Shown: positions 48,058 through 61,810 of the stretch, in pieces
Position numbering within the stretch: position 1 is the stretch's first letter
How the letters are laid out: every line of letters begins with the position of its first letter
DNA from: CAZFZT01 sp964523675
Lineage (GTDB): Bacteria; Planctomycetota; Phycisphaerae; Phycisphaerales; SM1A02
Assembly (NCBI GenBank): GCA_964523675.1
Contig: CAZFZT010000005.1
Location: 1-64,000, forward strand
Direction of reading: 5' to 3'
DNA length: 64,000 bases
The notes under the pieces: generated by a model
Told to the model about the DNA's origin: nothing
Seen by the model: only the letters and a program-made list of their open reading frames with translations
Databases searched by the model: none
Made by a program: the position numbers and the translations under genes

Positions 48058-48063
48058 TATAAT
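48058..48063 (+). promoter_or_regulatory. -10 element TATAAT of acnA
   Basis: A perfect TATAAT, 47 nt before ATG 48111. Unlike the leaderless genes, acnA also has GAGAGGA at 5-6 nt before the ATG, so a leadered transcript is expected. Confidence 0.55.
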
Positions 48064-48110
48064 CGCTCAAATTCGCAGGTTATTCGACCATTCTCACCTG
48101 AGAGGACTTC

Positions 48111-51068
<2,958 letters not shown>

Positions 51069-51133
51069 CGGTACCGAGTGCCAAAAAAGGAGAGGTTCAA
51101 GAGGCAAGGTCGGACGTCGATCGAGCAGGATCG

Positions 51134-51435
51134 AGTTTTCATCTGGCAGGATCCGATACCGGTGAGCCCTGATGAACGTTTCATCTTGTCTCGGGGAAGT
51201 TCCCTCTTACCTCATGGAAGTTCCATCTTGCCAATTGGAAGCTCCATCTTTCTAAAGGAAATTTCCATTAGTCAAGATGGAGGTTCCATTAGTCAAGATG
51301 GAGGTTCCATTAGTCAAGATGGAGGTTTCATCAGTCAAGATGGAGGTTCCATTAGTCAAGATGGAAGTTCCATTTGACAGGATGGAGGATTGATCAGCCA
51401 AAATGGAGATTCCATGAGTGAAGATGGCAGATTGA
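51134..51435 (+). repeat. 21-bp minisatellite
   Basis: About 13-14 units of 21 bp with consensus GTTCCATTAGTCAAGATGGAG. The central units are nearly identical (51270-51375); flanking units diverge progressively. GGAGGTTCC-like pairing within each unit makes it internally symmetric. Since 21 is a multiple of 3, both strands have open frames through it: a heptapeptide SQDGGSI on plus and ILTNGTS on minus. A GTG at 51078, 9 nt after the acnA stop, opens a 99-residue frame across it; coding status is undecided. Confidence 0.85.
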
Positions 51436-51499
51436 TCAGGTGCGTCTGATGTCGTTGCTGCGCTTTGAACGGTCCGTCTAGACGCTTTCAAGAAGCGTC

Positions 51500-52252
51500 T
51501 CAGCCCATCATCGCCGCGAAGATCGCGATGCCGATCAGCGCCTTGGCGACGTACGTCAGCACGCCGACCATCGCAGCGTCCTGCCAGTCCATTTCGAGCA
51601 TTTCCGCCAGCAGGCCGACGTACACCACGATCGTAATGATCCAAGGCAGAAACAGGATCGGAAAGAAAGTTGCCAGCGTAAGGTAGGTGAGATCAACGAC
51701 CGTATAAATCGCAGCAAGGCGCAGTGCGGTCAGATGGAGCGGTGCATCGAAGCCGATCCACAGCGCGCAGCAGGCGAGGAATACGATCAGGCCGATCGGC
51801 ACTTCGACCGCATACTTGAGCATGTAAGCGCCTGCTCCCACCGGGCCAAGCGCGAACATCGCGACCAGAAACAGAATGCCGCCGCCGATCAGCAGCATCA
51901 GCAGCGGTGTGCGATAGCTTTCGATAAAGATGCGTCGTGACTCGGCCTTGTCATAATCGCGCACGGAAGGCGGCTGCGCGACGGTGCCGCACTCCGGGCA
52001 GCGCAGCGAGCGCAGGCCCTGGAGCTTGTAGCCGCACTTGGCGCAGACGAGCCCCTTCTTGCCGATGGGCTTTGAGCCGACGAGGGTGTCAGGCCGCAGG
52101 CCGGCGCGTTCATCGAAGCCGCAGTTCGGGCACGGCGCGTTCTTCTCGATCCGCTTGGCGAAGCACATCCGGCAGACGACCGGCTTGGGCGCGCTGCTGG
52201 GTTCCGCTTCGAGTGGAATGATGTCCGGGTCGCTGCCCATCGCTTCGCTCAT
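51500..52252 (-). CDS. Zinc-ribbon membrane protein, function unknown
   Basis: 250 residues. Two N-terminal four-Cys ribbons: CRMCFAKRI...CPNCGFDER and CAKCGYKLQGLRSLRCPECG. The second is the classic planctomycete form. Four to five membrane segments follow (about 115-245). GGAGG precedes ATG 52252 by 7 nt. It is convergent with the minisatellite and acnA. It belongs to a recurrent planctomycete architecture with no assigned function. Confidence 0.8.
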   Translation of the reverse strand: MSEAMGSDPDIIPLEAEPSSAPKPVVCRMCFAKRIEKNAPCPNCGFDERAGLRPDTLVGSKPIGKKGLVCAKCGYKLQGLRSLRCPECGTVAQPPSVRDYDKAESRRIFIESYRTPLLMLLIGGGILFLVAMFALGPVGAGAYMLKYAVEVPIGLIVFLACCALWIGFDAPLHLTALRLAAIYTVVDLTYLTLATFFPILFLPWIITIVVYVGLLAEMLEMDWQDAAMVGVLTYVAKALIGIAIFAAMMG

Positions 52253-52400
52253 GGCACGGCCTCCTTCCAGTCGGTTGAGACTTCACTATAAAGGATCGAG
52301 CGCGGCGTTTGATGTCTCATCGGTTGATCCCCGCGACATGTCCGGCTGACTGCGTAGAATGGCGGCTCAATCCGCCAGCCGGGTCACCACCGGGGGTCAT

Positions 52401-52463
52401 GGAAAGCCACGGAGCGGATTTCGAACGCTCCCTCCGTGTTCCTCTGTGGCTCTTCGTGGTTCA
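52401..52463 (+). repeat. Inverted CCACGGAG/CTCCGTG element, copy 2
   Basis: GGAAAGCCACGGAG (52401-52414) faces CCTCCGTGTTCCTCTGTGG and CTCTTCGTGG (52431-52460). It is a relative of 32297-32410. It lies directly upstream of lepA, so an in-frame ATG at 52436 is inside the repeat and an unlikely start. Confidence 0.65.
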
Positions 52464-52498
52464 ATCACTTCAGAACATTCGTCCTCTCTCGAACAGCC

Positions 52499-54313
<1,815 letters not shown>

Positions 54314-54332
54314 GCGACGCTGACGCACATAG

Positions 54333-54350
54333 CCCCGGCCTTGGCCGGGG
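54333..54350. terminator. Palindrome between lepA and dapA
   Basis: CCCCGGCC-TT-GGCCGGGG is a perfect 8-bp inverted repeat with a 2-nt centre, 20 bp after the lepA stop. No T-tract follows, so a Rho-independent role is uncertain. Confidence 0.4.
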
Positions 54351-54367
54351 GAAGGGCAACCGTGCGT

Positions 54368-54373
54368 TATAAT
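54368..54373 (+). promoter_or_regulatory. -10 element TATAAT of dapA
   Basis: A perfect TATAAT ends 8 nt (GCCCCACA) before ATG 54382. A TTGGCC at 54341-54346 is too far for a good -35. Confidence 0.55.
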
Positions 54374-54381
54374 GCCCCACA

Positions 54382-55320
54382 ATGCCTCACTCCTCCAACG
54401 ACGATCTCTTTCGCGGCGCGTTCACTGCCATCGTAACACCATTCTCCGATGACGCTTCTGCGGTGGACCTCGCTCGACTGGAGGCGAACATTCAGCATCA
54501 GGCGCAGCCGAGCGACGGACCGGGCGTAAGTGGCATTGTGCCTTGCGGCACGACCGGGGAGTCACCCACGCTGCGGCAGCATGAGCAGTGTGAAGTCATC
54601 GAGCGCGCGGTCGAAGTCGCCAAGCCGCTCGGCCTCAAGGTGATTGCCGGCGCCGGCGCGAACTGCACCGACAAGGCGATCGAGATGCACCGCTTCGCGC
54701 ACAAAGCGGGTGCGGATGCTTCATTGCAGGTGAACCCGTACTACAACAAGCCGTCGCAGGAGGGTCTGTATCGACACTTCACTGCGATCGCGGATTCGTG
54801 CGACCTGCCGATCATGCTCTACAACATCCCCGGCCGCACCGGCGTGATGATCACTGCGGACACGCTTGAGCGGCTGGCGAAACATCCGAACATTCAGGCG
54901 GTCAAGGATGCGACCGGTTCGCTTGAGATGGTCGGCGAAGCGACTGCGCGGACGAATCTTGCGGTGCTCTCAGGCGATGACCCGTTGACGCTGCCGATGG
55001 CATCGATCGGAGCAGTGGGTGTGGTTTCGGTGGTTTCAAATCTGATCCCGGGCAAGGTGGCGGCGATGTGCGAGGACATTCTTGCAGGTCGGTGGGGCGC
55101 GGCGCGCGCGCTGCACGAGCAGATTCTGCCGCTGGCTCGCGCGATGTTGACACTTGATTCGAATCCCATTCCGATCAAGACAGCGTTGAGGTTGCTTGGT
55201 CGCGATACCGGCGCGTTGCGTTTGCCGCTGTGCGAGCCGGGTGAAGCCGTGGTGAAGAGGATCGCGTCGATATTGGAATCTCACCTGCCCACAAGAAGTC
55301 CGGCTCAGCCGGTCGCTTAG
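54382..55320 (+). CDS. dapA: 4-hydroxy-tetrahydrodipicolinate synthase
   Basis: First committed step of lysine and diaminopimelate synthesis: pyruvate plus aspartate semialdehyde. 312 residues, slightly long. Schiff-base lysine in AVKDATGSL (K175), catalytic Tyr in LYNIPGRTGV, and GTTGESPTL for the substrate pocket. The product feeds peptidoglycan, consistent with mltA at 60405. It has its own TATAAT box. Confidence 0.95.
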   Translation: MPHSSNDDLFRGAFTAIVTPFSDDASAVDLARLEANIQHQAQPSDGPGVSGIVPCGTTGESPTLRQHEQCEVIERAVEVAKPLGLKVIAGAGANCTDKAIEMHRFAHKAGADASLQVNPYYNKPSQEGLYRHFTAIADSCDLPIMLYNIPGRTGVMITADTLERLAKHPNIQAVKDATGSLEMVGEATARTNLAVLSGDDPLTLPMASIGAVGVVSVVSNLIPGKVAAMCEDILAGRWGAARALHEQILPLARAMLTLDSNPIPIKTALRLLGRDTGALRLPLCEPGEAVVKRIASILESHLPTRSPAQPVA

Positions 55321-55425
55321 CCACAATGACTGCGGCGCTTGGTTGCGGTTCCGTGGGAATCTGAATTGTCCGGTTCGCTGATAGGGCCGATTGCTTCGCG
55401 ACGTTGAGCGAACTCCTTCGTACGA

Positions 55426-55704
55426 ATGGGTATGCCAACGTTTCAAACCGTTACAACCTTTGCGCGTGTTGTTCGGAGTTGGGCGGAGGCGATCGAGCGC
55501 GCCGATCTGGATCAGGCCAGGTTCTATTGCGATCAGGTGAAAGCCATCTCGCTGTTGCTCGCCATGGACCCATCCTACAAATCGCTGTTCATTCATTATG
55601 CGAAGGAATGCGACTCCGGTGATCCGGAACAGGCCGCCAGATGCGTCCATGCGTTCGTCAATGCTGTTACGGAAGCGGCGTTCGTGCGCCGAGGCAGAGA
55701 GTAG
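55426..55704 (+). CDS. Small helical protein, function unknown
   Basis: 92 residues, predicted mostly helical (FARVVRSWAEAIERADLDQARFYCDQVK), with three cysteines and no export signal. The start is ATG 55426 or 55432. It sits 34 bp before argR in the same direction. Composition fits coding DNA, but I do not recognise it and other frames in the region are also open, so the call is tentative. Confidence 0.5.
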   Translation: MGMPTFQTVTTFARVVRSWAEAIERADLDQARFYCDQVKAISLLLAMDPSYKSLFIHYAKECDSGDPEQAARCVHAFVNAVTEAAFVRRGRE

Positions 55705-55725
55705 GGAGCACCTTCGACTGCCCCG

Positions 55726-55731
55726 TATAAT
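55726..55731 (+). promoter_or_regulatory. -10 element TATAAT of argR
   Basis: A perfect TATAAT ends only 6 nt (CCGCCC) before ATG 55738. There is no room for a Shine-Dalgarno site. Confidence 0.6.
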
Positions 55732-55737
55732 CCGCCC

Positions 55738-56202
55738 ATGACCACGCGGCAGCAGCGGCGGCAGATTGTCCTTGAGCTCGTCAATCGCAACGAAATCACC
55801 AGTCAGGAGCAACTGCAGGAACTGCTCTCTCTTGAAGGGATCGAAGCAACGCAGGCGACGATTTCGCGCGACCTGCGCGACTTGGGCATCGTGAAGATGC
55901 AGGGCGGAGAGGGCATGTCGCCGGTCTACGCTCACGTGAGCTTCGACAGTTCCTCGAATCTTGATACAAGGGAACTCAAGCGTTCGCTCAAATCGGATGT
56001 CGTGTCAGTTGAGCGCGCGGCAAGCGTGCTCGTGCTAAAGACGAACTTTGGCATGGCGAAGGCGTTGGCTGTCAGATTGGACCGGTCCAACCTTCCACAG
56101 ATTGTCGGCACCATGGCGAGTGACGACACGATCTTCATCGCGACGCGCTCCTCAAGCCAGGCGGGCGAACTCAGGCGCATGCTGGAGCGGTTGCGAACGT
56201 AG
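55738..56202 (+). CDS. argR: Arginine repressor
   Basis: Arginine-sensing DNA-binding hexamer. 154 residues. N-terminal winged helix (RRQIVLELVNRNEITSQEQLQELL, ATQATISRDLRDLGIVK) and C-terminal arginine-binding domain ending GTMASDDTIFIATRSSSQAGEL; the usual GT-(I/V)-AGDDT-motif is GTMASDDT here. No arginine biosynthesis gene is adjacent. Confidence 0.93.
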   Translation: MTTRQQRRQIVLELVNRNEITSQEQLQELLSLEGIEATQATISRDLRDLGIVKMQGGEGMSPVYAHVSFDSSSNLDTRELKRSLKSDVVSVERAASVLVLKTNFGMAKALAVRLDRSNLPQIVGTMASDDTIFIATRSSSQAGELRRMLERLRT

Positions 56203-56465
56203 GCGCGTTGCACGCCCAGACACGCAGCGGGAGAACCGTTCCGGTTGTCTCCGCTTCCGGAACCAGCAGATTCTTTTTCAGATTTCCTGCCAAATCCTTA
56301 GCCGGCGTGATATTCTTTTGCCTCATGTCGGCCATTTCCGTTCACTCTGACGGGTTGAGCGGCGGGATAAGAAGCGGGATCACGTTGGCGCAGCCAGATG
56401 AGGAGACGGTGCGCGCTGATCGTTTCCGCCATATCTCTTTCCTCGACGGCGAGAGCGACACCAGC

Positions 56466-57344
56466 ATGCCGCCAACCTCCGCGCCGCAGCCGAGACTGAT
56501 GAACCATCATGGTCCAGCTGCGATTACGCTGAATCCTGAATCCGCGGCCTACTTCGACGCTCTCTGCGCGCGCTGGGGTTTGCGCGCTCAGCGGTATCGT
56601 GCGAGCATTTTTCTGCGGCGACAGGCGGCAAGTCTGCGGGCGCTGCGAGCCGGAAGTGCGCGGGACGGCGCGGTCGCCCTCATGCGCGATGCGGGGGCGG
56701 CAGAACGAGCGCTGAGCGCGGTGATGATCGGTGTTACATCGTTCTTTCGAGATCCTCGCGTCTTTAGCACGCTTCGCGATCACGTTAGAGCCATGCATCG
56801 AGGTCGTGGGCCGCTTCGAGTGTTAAGTATCGGTTGCTCGGACGGTTCTGAACTGTACTCGCTTGCAATATTGATGAAGGAAGATGGGCTGCTCCGGGGC
56901 TCGCGCTTGCTCGGCATCGATTGCAGACCAGCTGCCATCGCCAAAGCGCAAGAGGGCCTCTATTCCGCGCAGGCCATCGAAGCCATCCCCGCGGATCTGC
57001 GATTCAAGTATTTCAACCCCGTGAACCGGTCGCTGCAGCGATGTGGCAAGCGTCAACTTCTTCGCATCTCTGATCGGCTGCGTGCGGCCTGTCGTTGGCA
57101 GGTGGCGGATGCGTTTACGCATGGCTTGGGTGAGGATGCGGGAAAGCACGATGTGATTCTCTGCCGCAATCTGGCGATTTACCTGACGCCGGCCGCGGCC
57201 GGGGAACTGTGGTCAATGCTTGTATCGCAGCTTCGTCCTGGTGGCCTTTTGCTTGTTGGCAAAGCGGAGCGGCCGACTCCTGAGGTGAGGTCGCTGCTTA
57301 TTCGTCGTAGTCGCTGCTTGTATCAACGGAGAGGCCCTGAATGA
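56466..57344 (+). CDS. CheR-type protein methyltransferase
   Basis: 292 residues from ATG 56466; earlier in-frame ATGs (56325, 56208) would add a poorly conserved N-terminus. CheR N-terminal helical domain (YFDALCARWGLRAQRYRAS), then SVMIGVTSFFRDPRVFSTL, the SAM motif VLSIGCSDGSELYSLAILM, and ICRNLAIYLTPAAAGEL. CheR methylates glutamates of chemoreceptors, but no chemotaxis receptor or cheA is present here. It overlaps the hybrid kinase gene by 4 nt (ATGA), so the two products probably work together. Confidence 0.85.
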   Translation: MPPTSAPQPRLMNHHGPAAITLNPESAAYFDALCARWGLRAQRYRASIFLRRQAASLRALRAGSARDGAVALMRDAGAAERALSAVMIGVTSFFRDPRVFSTLRDHVRAMHRGRGPLRVLSIGCSDGSELYSLAILMKEDGLLRGSRLLGIDCRPAAIAKAQEGLYSAQAIEAIPADLRFKYFNPVNRSLQRCGKRQLLRISDRLRAACRWQVADAFTHGLGEDAGKHDVILCRNLAIYLTPAAAGELWSMLVSQLRPGGLLLVGKAERPTPEVRSLLIRRSRCLYQRRGPE

Positions 57345-59629
57345 GTGATGAAGGTCGTATGGTGCATAATCGCTGGTTGGATCTCTACCGGTCATATAGC
57401 GTCAAGGGTCCATTGTGGGTTTGGATTCTTGTCACAGCCCTGCTCCTTGCGAGTGTGGCCTACCTGCGCCTGGTTGCCTTTCCTGATCGTTTTGTGCCAC
57501 TTGCAGCTTCGCTGACGCTCCTCATATGCCTGTTGCACCGGAACCTGTGGCTGCTGTGGTCCATGGTCGCGGCGCTTGCGCTGATGGTCTTCTACAAGTT
57601 ATCGTTCGTCGTTCAGGAGTATCCCGACAACAGCGAGCTGTTGCACGGTTCGATGCAGCTGCTCAATTCCGTGGTCGCGGCTGTCGTGATCCACGTTGTC
57701 ATACGACTCACTGCGCGGCTGGAGTCGGCCATTGTTGAGCTTGAGCAGAGCAATGCTGAACTCGAAGCGAGTAACGAGGAGCTCGCAGCGCGTGAAGAGG
57801 AGATCACGCAGCAGAACGAAGAGCTTCAGACACAGTCTGAGGAACTCGAGCAACAAACCGAGGAACTCAACGCACAGACAGAAGAGCTTCAGATTGTGAA
57901 TGAGCAGCTGGCTGAGCGCGAACGGGCGCTTGCGGACCTGCTTGCGTTCACGGCAGGCGGTGCAAGCGAAGGTGAGACGTTGGGCAAACTCGGAGAGACC
58001 ATTGAACGTCTCATGTCGTATCGAGCCGCAGCCGCCGCCATTCTCGAGAAGCAGGGTGATGATCTGATCGTTCGGCCGCTCTTCGGAGTACTCGAAGGGG
58101 GGCAGCTTCTGCCGCAGAAACGAACGCTTGCGGACCTTGTCATGAGCAGGAGACAGGCGGCGTCGCTGGCGGATGTCGCGCTGAGGGATGATCTGGTTGT
58201 TCCGCAACTGATGAATGGCTCCAGCGTGAAGTCACTCGCCGCAGCGCCGCTTCAGGTGGGGGATGATGCCGAGGGCGCGCTGGAGGTTTACAGCACTGAC
58301 ACCGGAGAATGGACTTCGCATGAACGGCGTCTCGTGCAGTGGCTGGCGAATCAGTGCGGCAGAATGATGATGACCGCACGGCTCAAGGATGACCTTGAGC
58401 GGCTCATCCACGCTGAACATCGAGCGCGCGAAGAAGCCGAGCGAGCCAATCGCGCGAAAGATGAATTCGTGGCGACGCTTTCGCACGAACTTCGCACACC
58501 CTTGACAGCAGTGTTGGGCTGGTCGTCGCTGCTCCGGAAGAGCCGATGCGAAAACCGGGATGAAACGCTCAAGGGTTTGGAGGTCATCGAGCGCAACGCC
58601 CGCCATCAAGCGCAGTTGATCTCCGATCTGCTCGACATGAGCCGCATCCTCGCCGGGAAGATCTCTCTTGACGTTGAAGCGTTGGAACTTCCGGATGTCA
58701 TCGACAACGCGATCGAGTCGGTGCGACTTGCGGCGGAGGCAAAGGGTGTTTCACTTGTGAGGGAGGTCGAGCCGATCGATCGCGCGATCGTTGGCGATGC
58801 GAACCGGTTGCAGCAGGTGGTGTGGAACCTGCTGACCAATGGAATCAAGTTCACCCCACGCGGTGGGCGAGTATGCATCAGTGTGTCACGGCCGGGTTCG
58901 TATGTGCAGATTTCCGTTTCCGATACCGGCGAGGGGATCGATCCGAAGCTGCTTCCGCAACTCTTCCAGCGCTATCGCCAGGCCGACAGCTCAGCGACGC
59001 GCCGCCACGGAGGTCTCGGACTCGGGCTTGCGATCGTCAAGAACCTCGTGGAACTGCACGGGGGGACCGTGCATGCCACCAGTGACGGTCTTGGCAATGG
59101 AGCGACCTTCGCGGTGCGCCTGCCCATTCGTGCGACCATGCCGTTTGAACGGAGCGGCGGACAGTCGATCAGCGCTGCCATGGCAGGCGCCTTGGACGGG
59201 CAGACGCTCAGTGGATCGACGATACTTATCGTTGATGATGAAGAGGATGCCCGCGACCTGATCAGCCGCATGTTGAGCGGATGTGGGGCGGACGTGCATG
59301 TGGCCGGCTCGGCCGAAGAAGCGCTGAGCATCGCCCAGCAGGTGCTGCCGGATGTACTCATTAGTGACATCGGGATGCCGGGCGTGGACGGTTATGAGTT
59401 CATCAAGCAACTGCGCCAGCAATGGCCGGTCGAGAAGCCGCAACCACCTGCGATTGCGCTGACCGCCTTCGCCCGGTCGGAAGAGCGCACCCGGGCCTTC
59501 GTCGCCGGCTTCCAGGCCCATCTCGCCAAGCCGGTCGAGGCGGCTGAACTCATCGCCACCATTCGCAGTCTGCTCTTCACCATGGGCCGATCGGTCGAAT
59601 CAAGAACTTCGCAAGGCGCTCAGGACTGA
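57341..59629 (+). CDS. Hybrid sensor histidine kinase with receiver domain
   Basis: 762 residues. N-terminal membrane region with four hydrophobic segments (about 28-120). Then a long Glu/Gln-rich coiled coil (about 125-195, repeated EEL-x-x-Q-x-EEL), a GAF-like domain (about 205-345), HisKA (VATLSHELRTPL, His about 382), HATPase (NLLTNGIKFTPRGG, DTGEGIDPKL, GGLGLGLAIVKNL) and a C-terminal receiver (IVDDEEDARD, acceptor Asp about 676 in ISDIGMPG). Coupled to the preceding CheR-like gene. It resembles CheR-coupled sensor kinases that control alternative responses. Confidence 0.9.
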   Translation: MSDEGRMVHNRWLDLYRSYSVKGPLWVWILVTALLLASVAYLRLVAFPDRFVPLAASLTLLICLLHRNLWLLWSMVAALALMVFYKLSFVVQEYPDNSELLHGSMQLLNSVVAAVVIHVVIRLTARLESAIVELEQSNAELEASNEELAAREEEITQQNEELQTQSEELEQQTEELNAQTEELQIVNEQLAERERALADLLAFTAGGASEGETLGKLGETIERLMSYRAAAAAILEKQGDDLIVRPLFGVLEGGQLLPQKRTLADLVMSRRQAASLADVALRDDLVVPQLMNGSSVKSLAAAPLQVGDDAEGALEVYSTDTGEWTSHERRLVQWLANQCGRMMMTARLKDDLERLIHAEHRAREEAERANRAKDEFVATLSHELRTPLTAVLGWSSLLRKSRCENRDETLKGLEVIERNARHQAQLISDLLDMSRILAGKISLDVEALELPDVIDNAIESVRLAAEAKGVSLVREVEPIDRAIVGDANRLQQVVWNLLTNGIKFTPRGGRVCISVSRPGSYVQISVSDTGEGIDPKLLPQLFQRYRQADSSATRRHGGLGLGLAIVKNLVELHGGTVHATSDGLGNGATFAVRLPIRATMPFERSGGQSISAAMAGALDGQTLSGSTILIVDDEEDARDLISRMLSGCGADVHVAGSAEEALSIAQQVLPDVLISDIGMPGVDGYEFIKQLRQQWPVEKPQPPAIALTAFARSEERTRAFVAGFQAHLAKPVEAAELIATIRSLLFTMGRSVESRTSQGAQD

Positions 59630-59734
59630 AGTGGCGGCGTATGCCGACATCGAACGCGGACGCCCTCGAACTCCGCTCATGCGTCTAGAGACGGCGCAAG
59701 GCAAGCACACGAGCGGAGCGCCTCCGCGCGCAGA

Positions 59735-60112
59735 TCACACGGAGTCGCTTTCGCTCGCGGCTTTGCCCTGGTCTTTTTTTCCCTCGTCATTCTCGCGCTG
59801 TTCCTTTTCTTTCTTGAGGTCAAAGGGAACGCGGCCGAACGATTCAGGGACTCGCGCAAACCGATGGCGGCGGATGTCCAGCGTTTCCACGTCACCTTCG
59901 GCATCGATCACAAGGATGTACGGCACACAGATCGCCTTGACCAGATAGGGTTCGACGTCCCACGGCAGTCTCCACTTGCGCGGTTGCCTCCACTGTTCGC
60001 CGTCCTCATCATAAGGATCGCAGACGACGCGATTCTGGAGGATAACAATGTACTGCCCGGGTTCGATGTCCTCAGCGGCGATCGGCCGAGCGATGGTTGA
60101 CTGTTCATTCAT
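59735..60112 (-). CDS. Small soluble protein with Lys/Glu-rich tail, function unknown
   Basis: 125 residues from ATG 60112. A compact first part (DIEPGQYIVILQNRVVCDPYDEDGE in pieces, then DVEPYLVKAICVPYILVIDAEGD) seems folded and beta-rich. The last 30 residues are charged and disordered (KKEKEQRENDEGKKDQGK). It converges with the hybrid kinase. I do not recognise the family, but composition and length suggest a real gene. Confidence 0.6.
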   Translation of the reverse strand: MNEQSTIARPIAAEDIEPGQYIVILQNRVVCDPYDEDGEQWRQPRKWRLPWDVEPYLVKAICVPYILVIDAEGDVETLDIRRHRFARVPESFGRVPFDLKKEKEQRENDEGKKDQGKAASESDSV

Positions 60113-60404
60113 GCTTCATCTCGATTCTTCTCTGGCAGCCCGATGGCGAATGCGCGCCGAGACGACGCAACAGCTCGCAACCGGGTTGCTGGGTCTTCTA
60201 TTTCTGAATTCGAGTTCGACCGGCAGTTACCCGAAGCGCAGCGACATCCGCGCTTCCGGACGGAAGCTGCTCGGCCGATGAGGATGTCGTGTCAGATGAA
60301 GCATGTGGGTGGCGCTCCCAAAGAGAAGGAGCATTTATTGGCGCGTTTGTTCGCTCGGTCAAGGACAATTCCGCAGGAACTGATGGCTGCGGGTGATTCG
60401 AGAA
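60113..60404 (+). other. 292-bp intergenic region, nothing recognised
   Basis: Open frames on the plus strand (for example a 56-codon frame 60111-60281) give no recognisable protein and overlap the start of the gene at 60112. I see no repeat or RNA signature. Confidence 0.35.
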
Positions 60405-61679
60405 TCACGGTGCGTCCGGCACGTTCGCGATCGCATGGGCGCTTGGGAGGAACCGCTCAATGTACTGCGGCTTCAGAAACAGGTAATGCAGGCGACCCTC
60501 CGCATACTGTCCACCCGCAAGGATTTCCGCTTCGGGGCCGATCCCCATGAAGATATCCGCCCGTCCGGGCGCGTTGATCGCACCACCGGTGTCCTGGTCG
60601 AGCATGAAGCGCGTAAACGGGCGGTGACCTTGGCTGAACGTGACGGCCTTCGTGTCCACCAGTACGACACCGCCGCGCGGGTAGATGCGTTTGTCGGTTG
60701 CGAGCGAGTGTTCACGAGTGACCCGCACCCCCAGTGATCCGGCTGGCCAGTTTTCACCAGTGTATTCCGTGAAGAACACGTAGCTCTCATTGCGAAGGAT
60801 CAGGTCTTCGACGGCTGCGGGTTGTTGGCGATGCAGTTGGCGAATGGACGCCAGTGACAGCTGGTTGGGCTTGAGCATCCCGCGCTCAAGGAGCGCTGCG
60901 CCAAGCCCCTTGTACGGACGGTCGGTCTTCCCCGCATAGCCGATGTGCATTGTGGAGCCGTCGGTCAGGCGCAGCCGGGCTGAACCGTTGACATGGATGA
61001 TGTACGCTGAGAGCGCATCTTCAAGCCAGACAAGCTCGTTGCCGGCAAGCATGCGCGATTGCTCGATCTCCCGCCGCGTCGGGTAGGACACGACTTGACC
61101 GGAGGGGAGGCGCCGGCCCTTCGGTTCGCCGGTGACTTGATCCGTCACAAGGTCATCCGGCCGCGTATAAAGCGGATGCTTGAATCGATCCGTTCGGATC
61201 CGGCTGGCGTGAAAGATGGGGGAGTAGTACCCGGTGAAGAGAACAATGCCTTCGCCGTTGTAACCAACCGACTCGTAAAGATCGAAGAAGCGAATCACGT
61301 CGTTCACGAACACACGTTCACTTGGTGCGGACTCAATGAGTTCTTTGAAGGCATGGAGCGACGCAAGCGCCTGTGCGTGTGTCACCTCCCGACCAGGTGA
61401 AGTGGGGAACGGAAAGAACTGCCTGCTTGAGGGAGTGCCGAACCACTTGATCGATTGGTCAATTGAATCGAGAAGAAAGACGTTTCGCTCACGCCACGCC
61501 TTCCCCAGATCAGGCATCCTCGAGGGGGTGGTGACAAGCCGCAGGGCGGCCGATCCGGCCGGCAATTGGCGAGAGTAGTCGGGACTTTCCGGCAACGGCT
61601 CAACGACGGTCTTCGATTGCGAGCAGCCGAAGGCCATGACCAATGAAGCGAGCAATGCGGCAGTGGTGCGTGTCATCAT
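60405..61679 (-). CDS. mltA: Membrane-bound lytic murein transglycosylase A
   Basis: Cleaves peptidoglycan between MurNAc and GlcNAc with 1,6-anhydro product. 424 residues with a lipoprotein signal peptide (VMAFGC, Cys about 19). MltA domain with FTGYYSPIF, GYAGKTDRPYKGLG, and the C-terminal 3D domain (DTKAVTFSQGHRPFTRFMLDQDTGGAI, APGRADIFMG) containing the conserved three Asp. Start ATG 61679 or the adjoining ATG 61676; GAGGG lies within the 8-nt gap after TACGCT. It supports a peptidoglycan cell wall. Confidence 0.93.
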   Translation of the reverse strand: MMTRTTAALLASLVMAFGCSQSKTVVEPLPESPDYSRQLPAGSAALRLVTTPSRMPDLGKAWRERNVFLLDSIDQSIKWFGTPSSRQFFPFPTSPGREVTHAQALASLHAFKELIESAPSERVFVNDVIRFFDLYESVGYNGEGIVLFTGYYSPIFHASRIRTDRFKHPLYTRPDDLVTDQVTGEPKGRRLPSGQVVSYPTRREIEQSRMLAGNELVWLEDALSAYIIHVNGSARLRLTDGSTMHIGYAGKTDRPYKGLGAALLERGMLKPNQLSLASIRQLHRQQPAAVEDLILRNESYVFFTEYTGENWPAGSLGVRVTREHSLATDKRIYPRGGVVLVDTKAVTFSQGHRPFTRFMLDQDTGGAINAPGRADIFMGIGPEAEILAGGQYAEGRLHYLFLKPQYIERFLPSAHAIANVPDAP

Positions 61680-61687
61680 TTTCCCTC

Positions 61688-61693
61688 AGCGTA
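61688..61693 (-). promoter_or_regulatory. -10-like TACGCT of mltA
   Basis: TACGCT is followed by GAGGGAAA (8 nt) and ATG 61679. The gap also resembles a Shine-Dalgarno site. Confidence 0.3.
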
Positions 61694-61810
61694 TCGGCAA
61701 AATGATCTGTGCGACATTGACCGTTGTGGCGGTCGTGCTGGAAGGCCCCTCACTTCATCACAACGCACCATGCTGAAGCCCTCTCGACAGGTGTGGTGCC
61801 GATCAGAGCG

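Noticed and set aside
51270..51380. CRISPR-like direct repeats
   Set aside because: The 21-bp units are contiguous with no unique spacers and no cas genes are near.
52436..52498. Upstream ATG for lepA
   Set aside because: It falls within an inverted repeat element, and GTG 52499 gives the normal LepA N-terminus.
60111..60281. 56-codon plus-strand frame
   Set aside because: It overlaps the start of the minus-strand gene at 60112 and shows no recognisable features.
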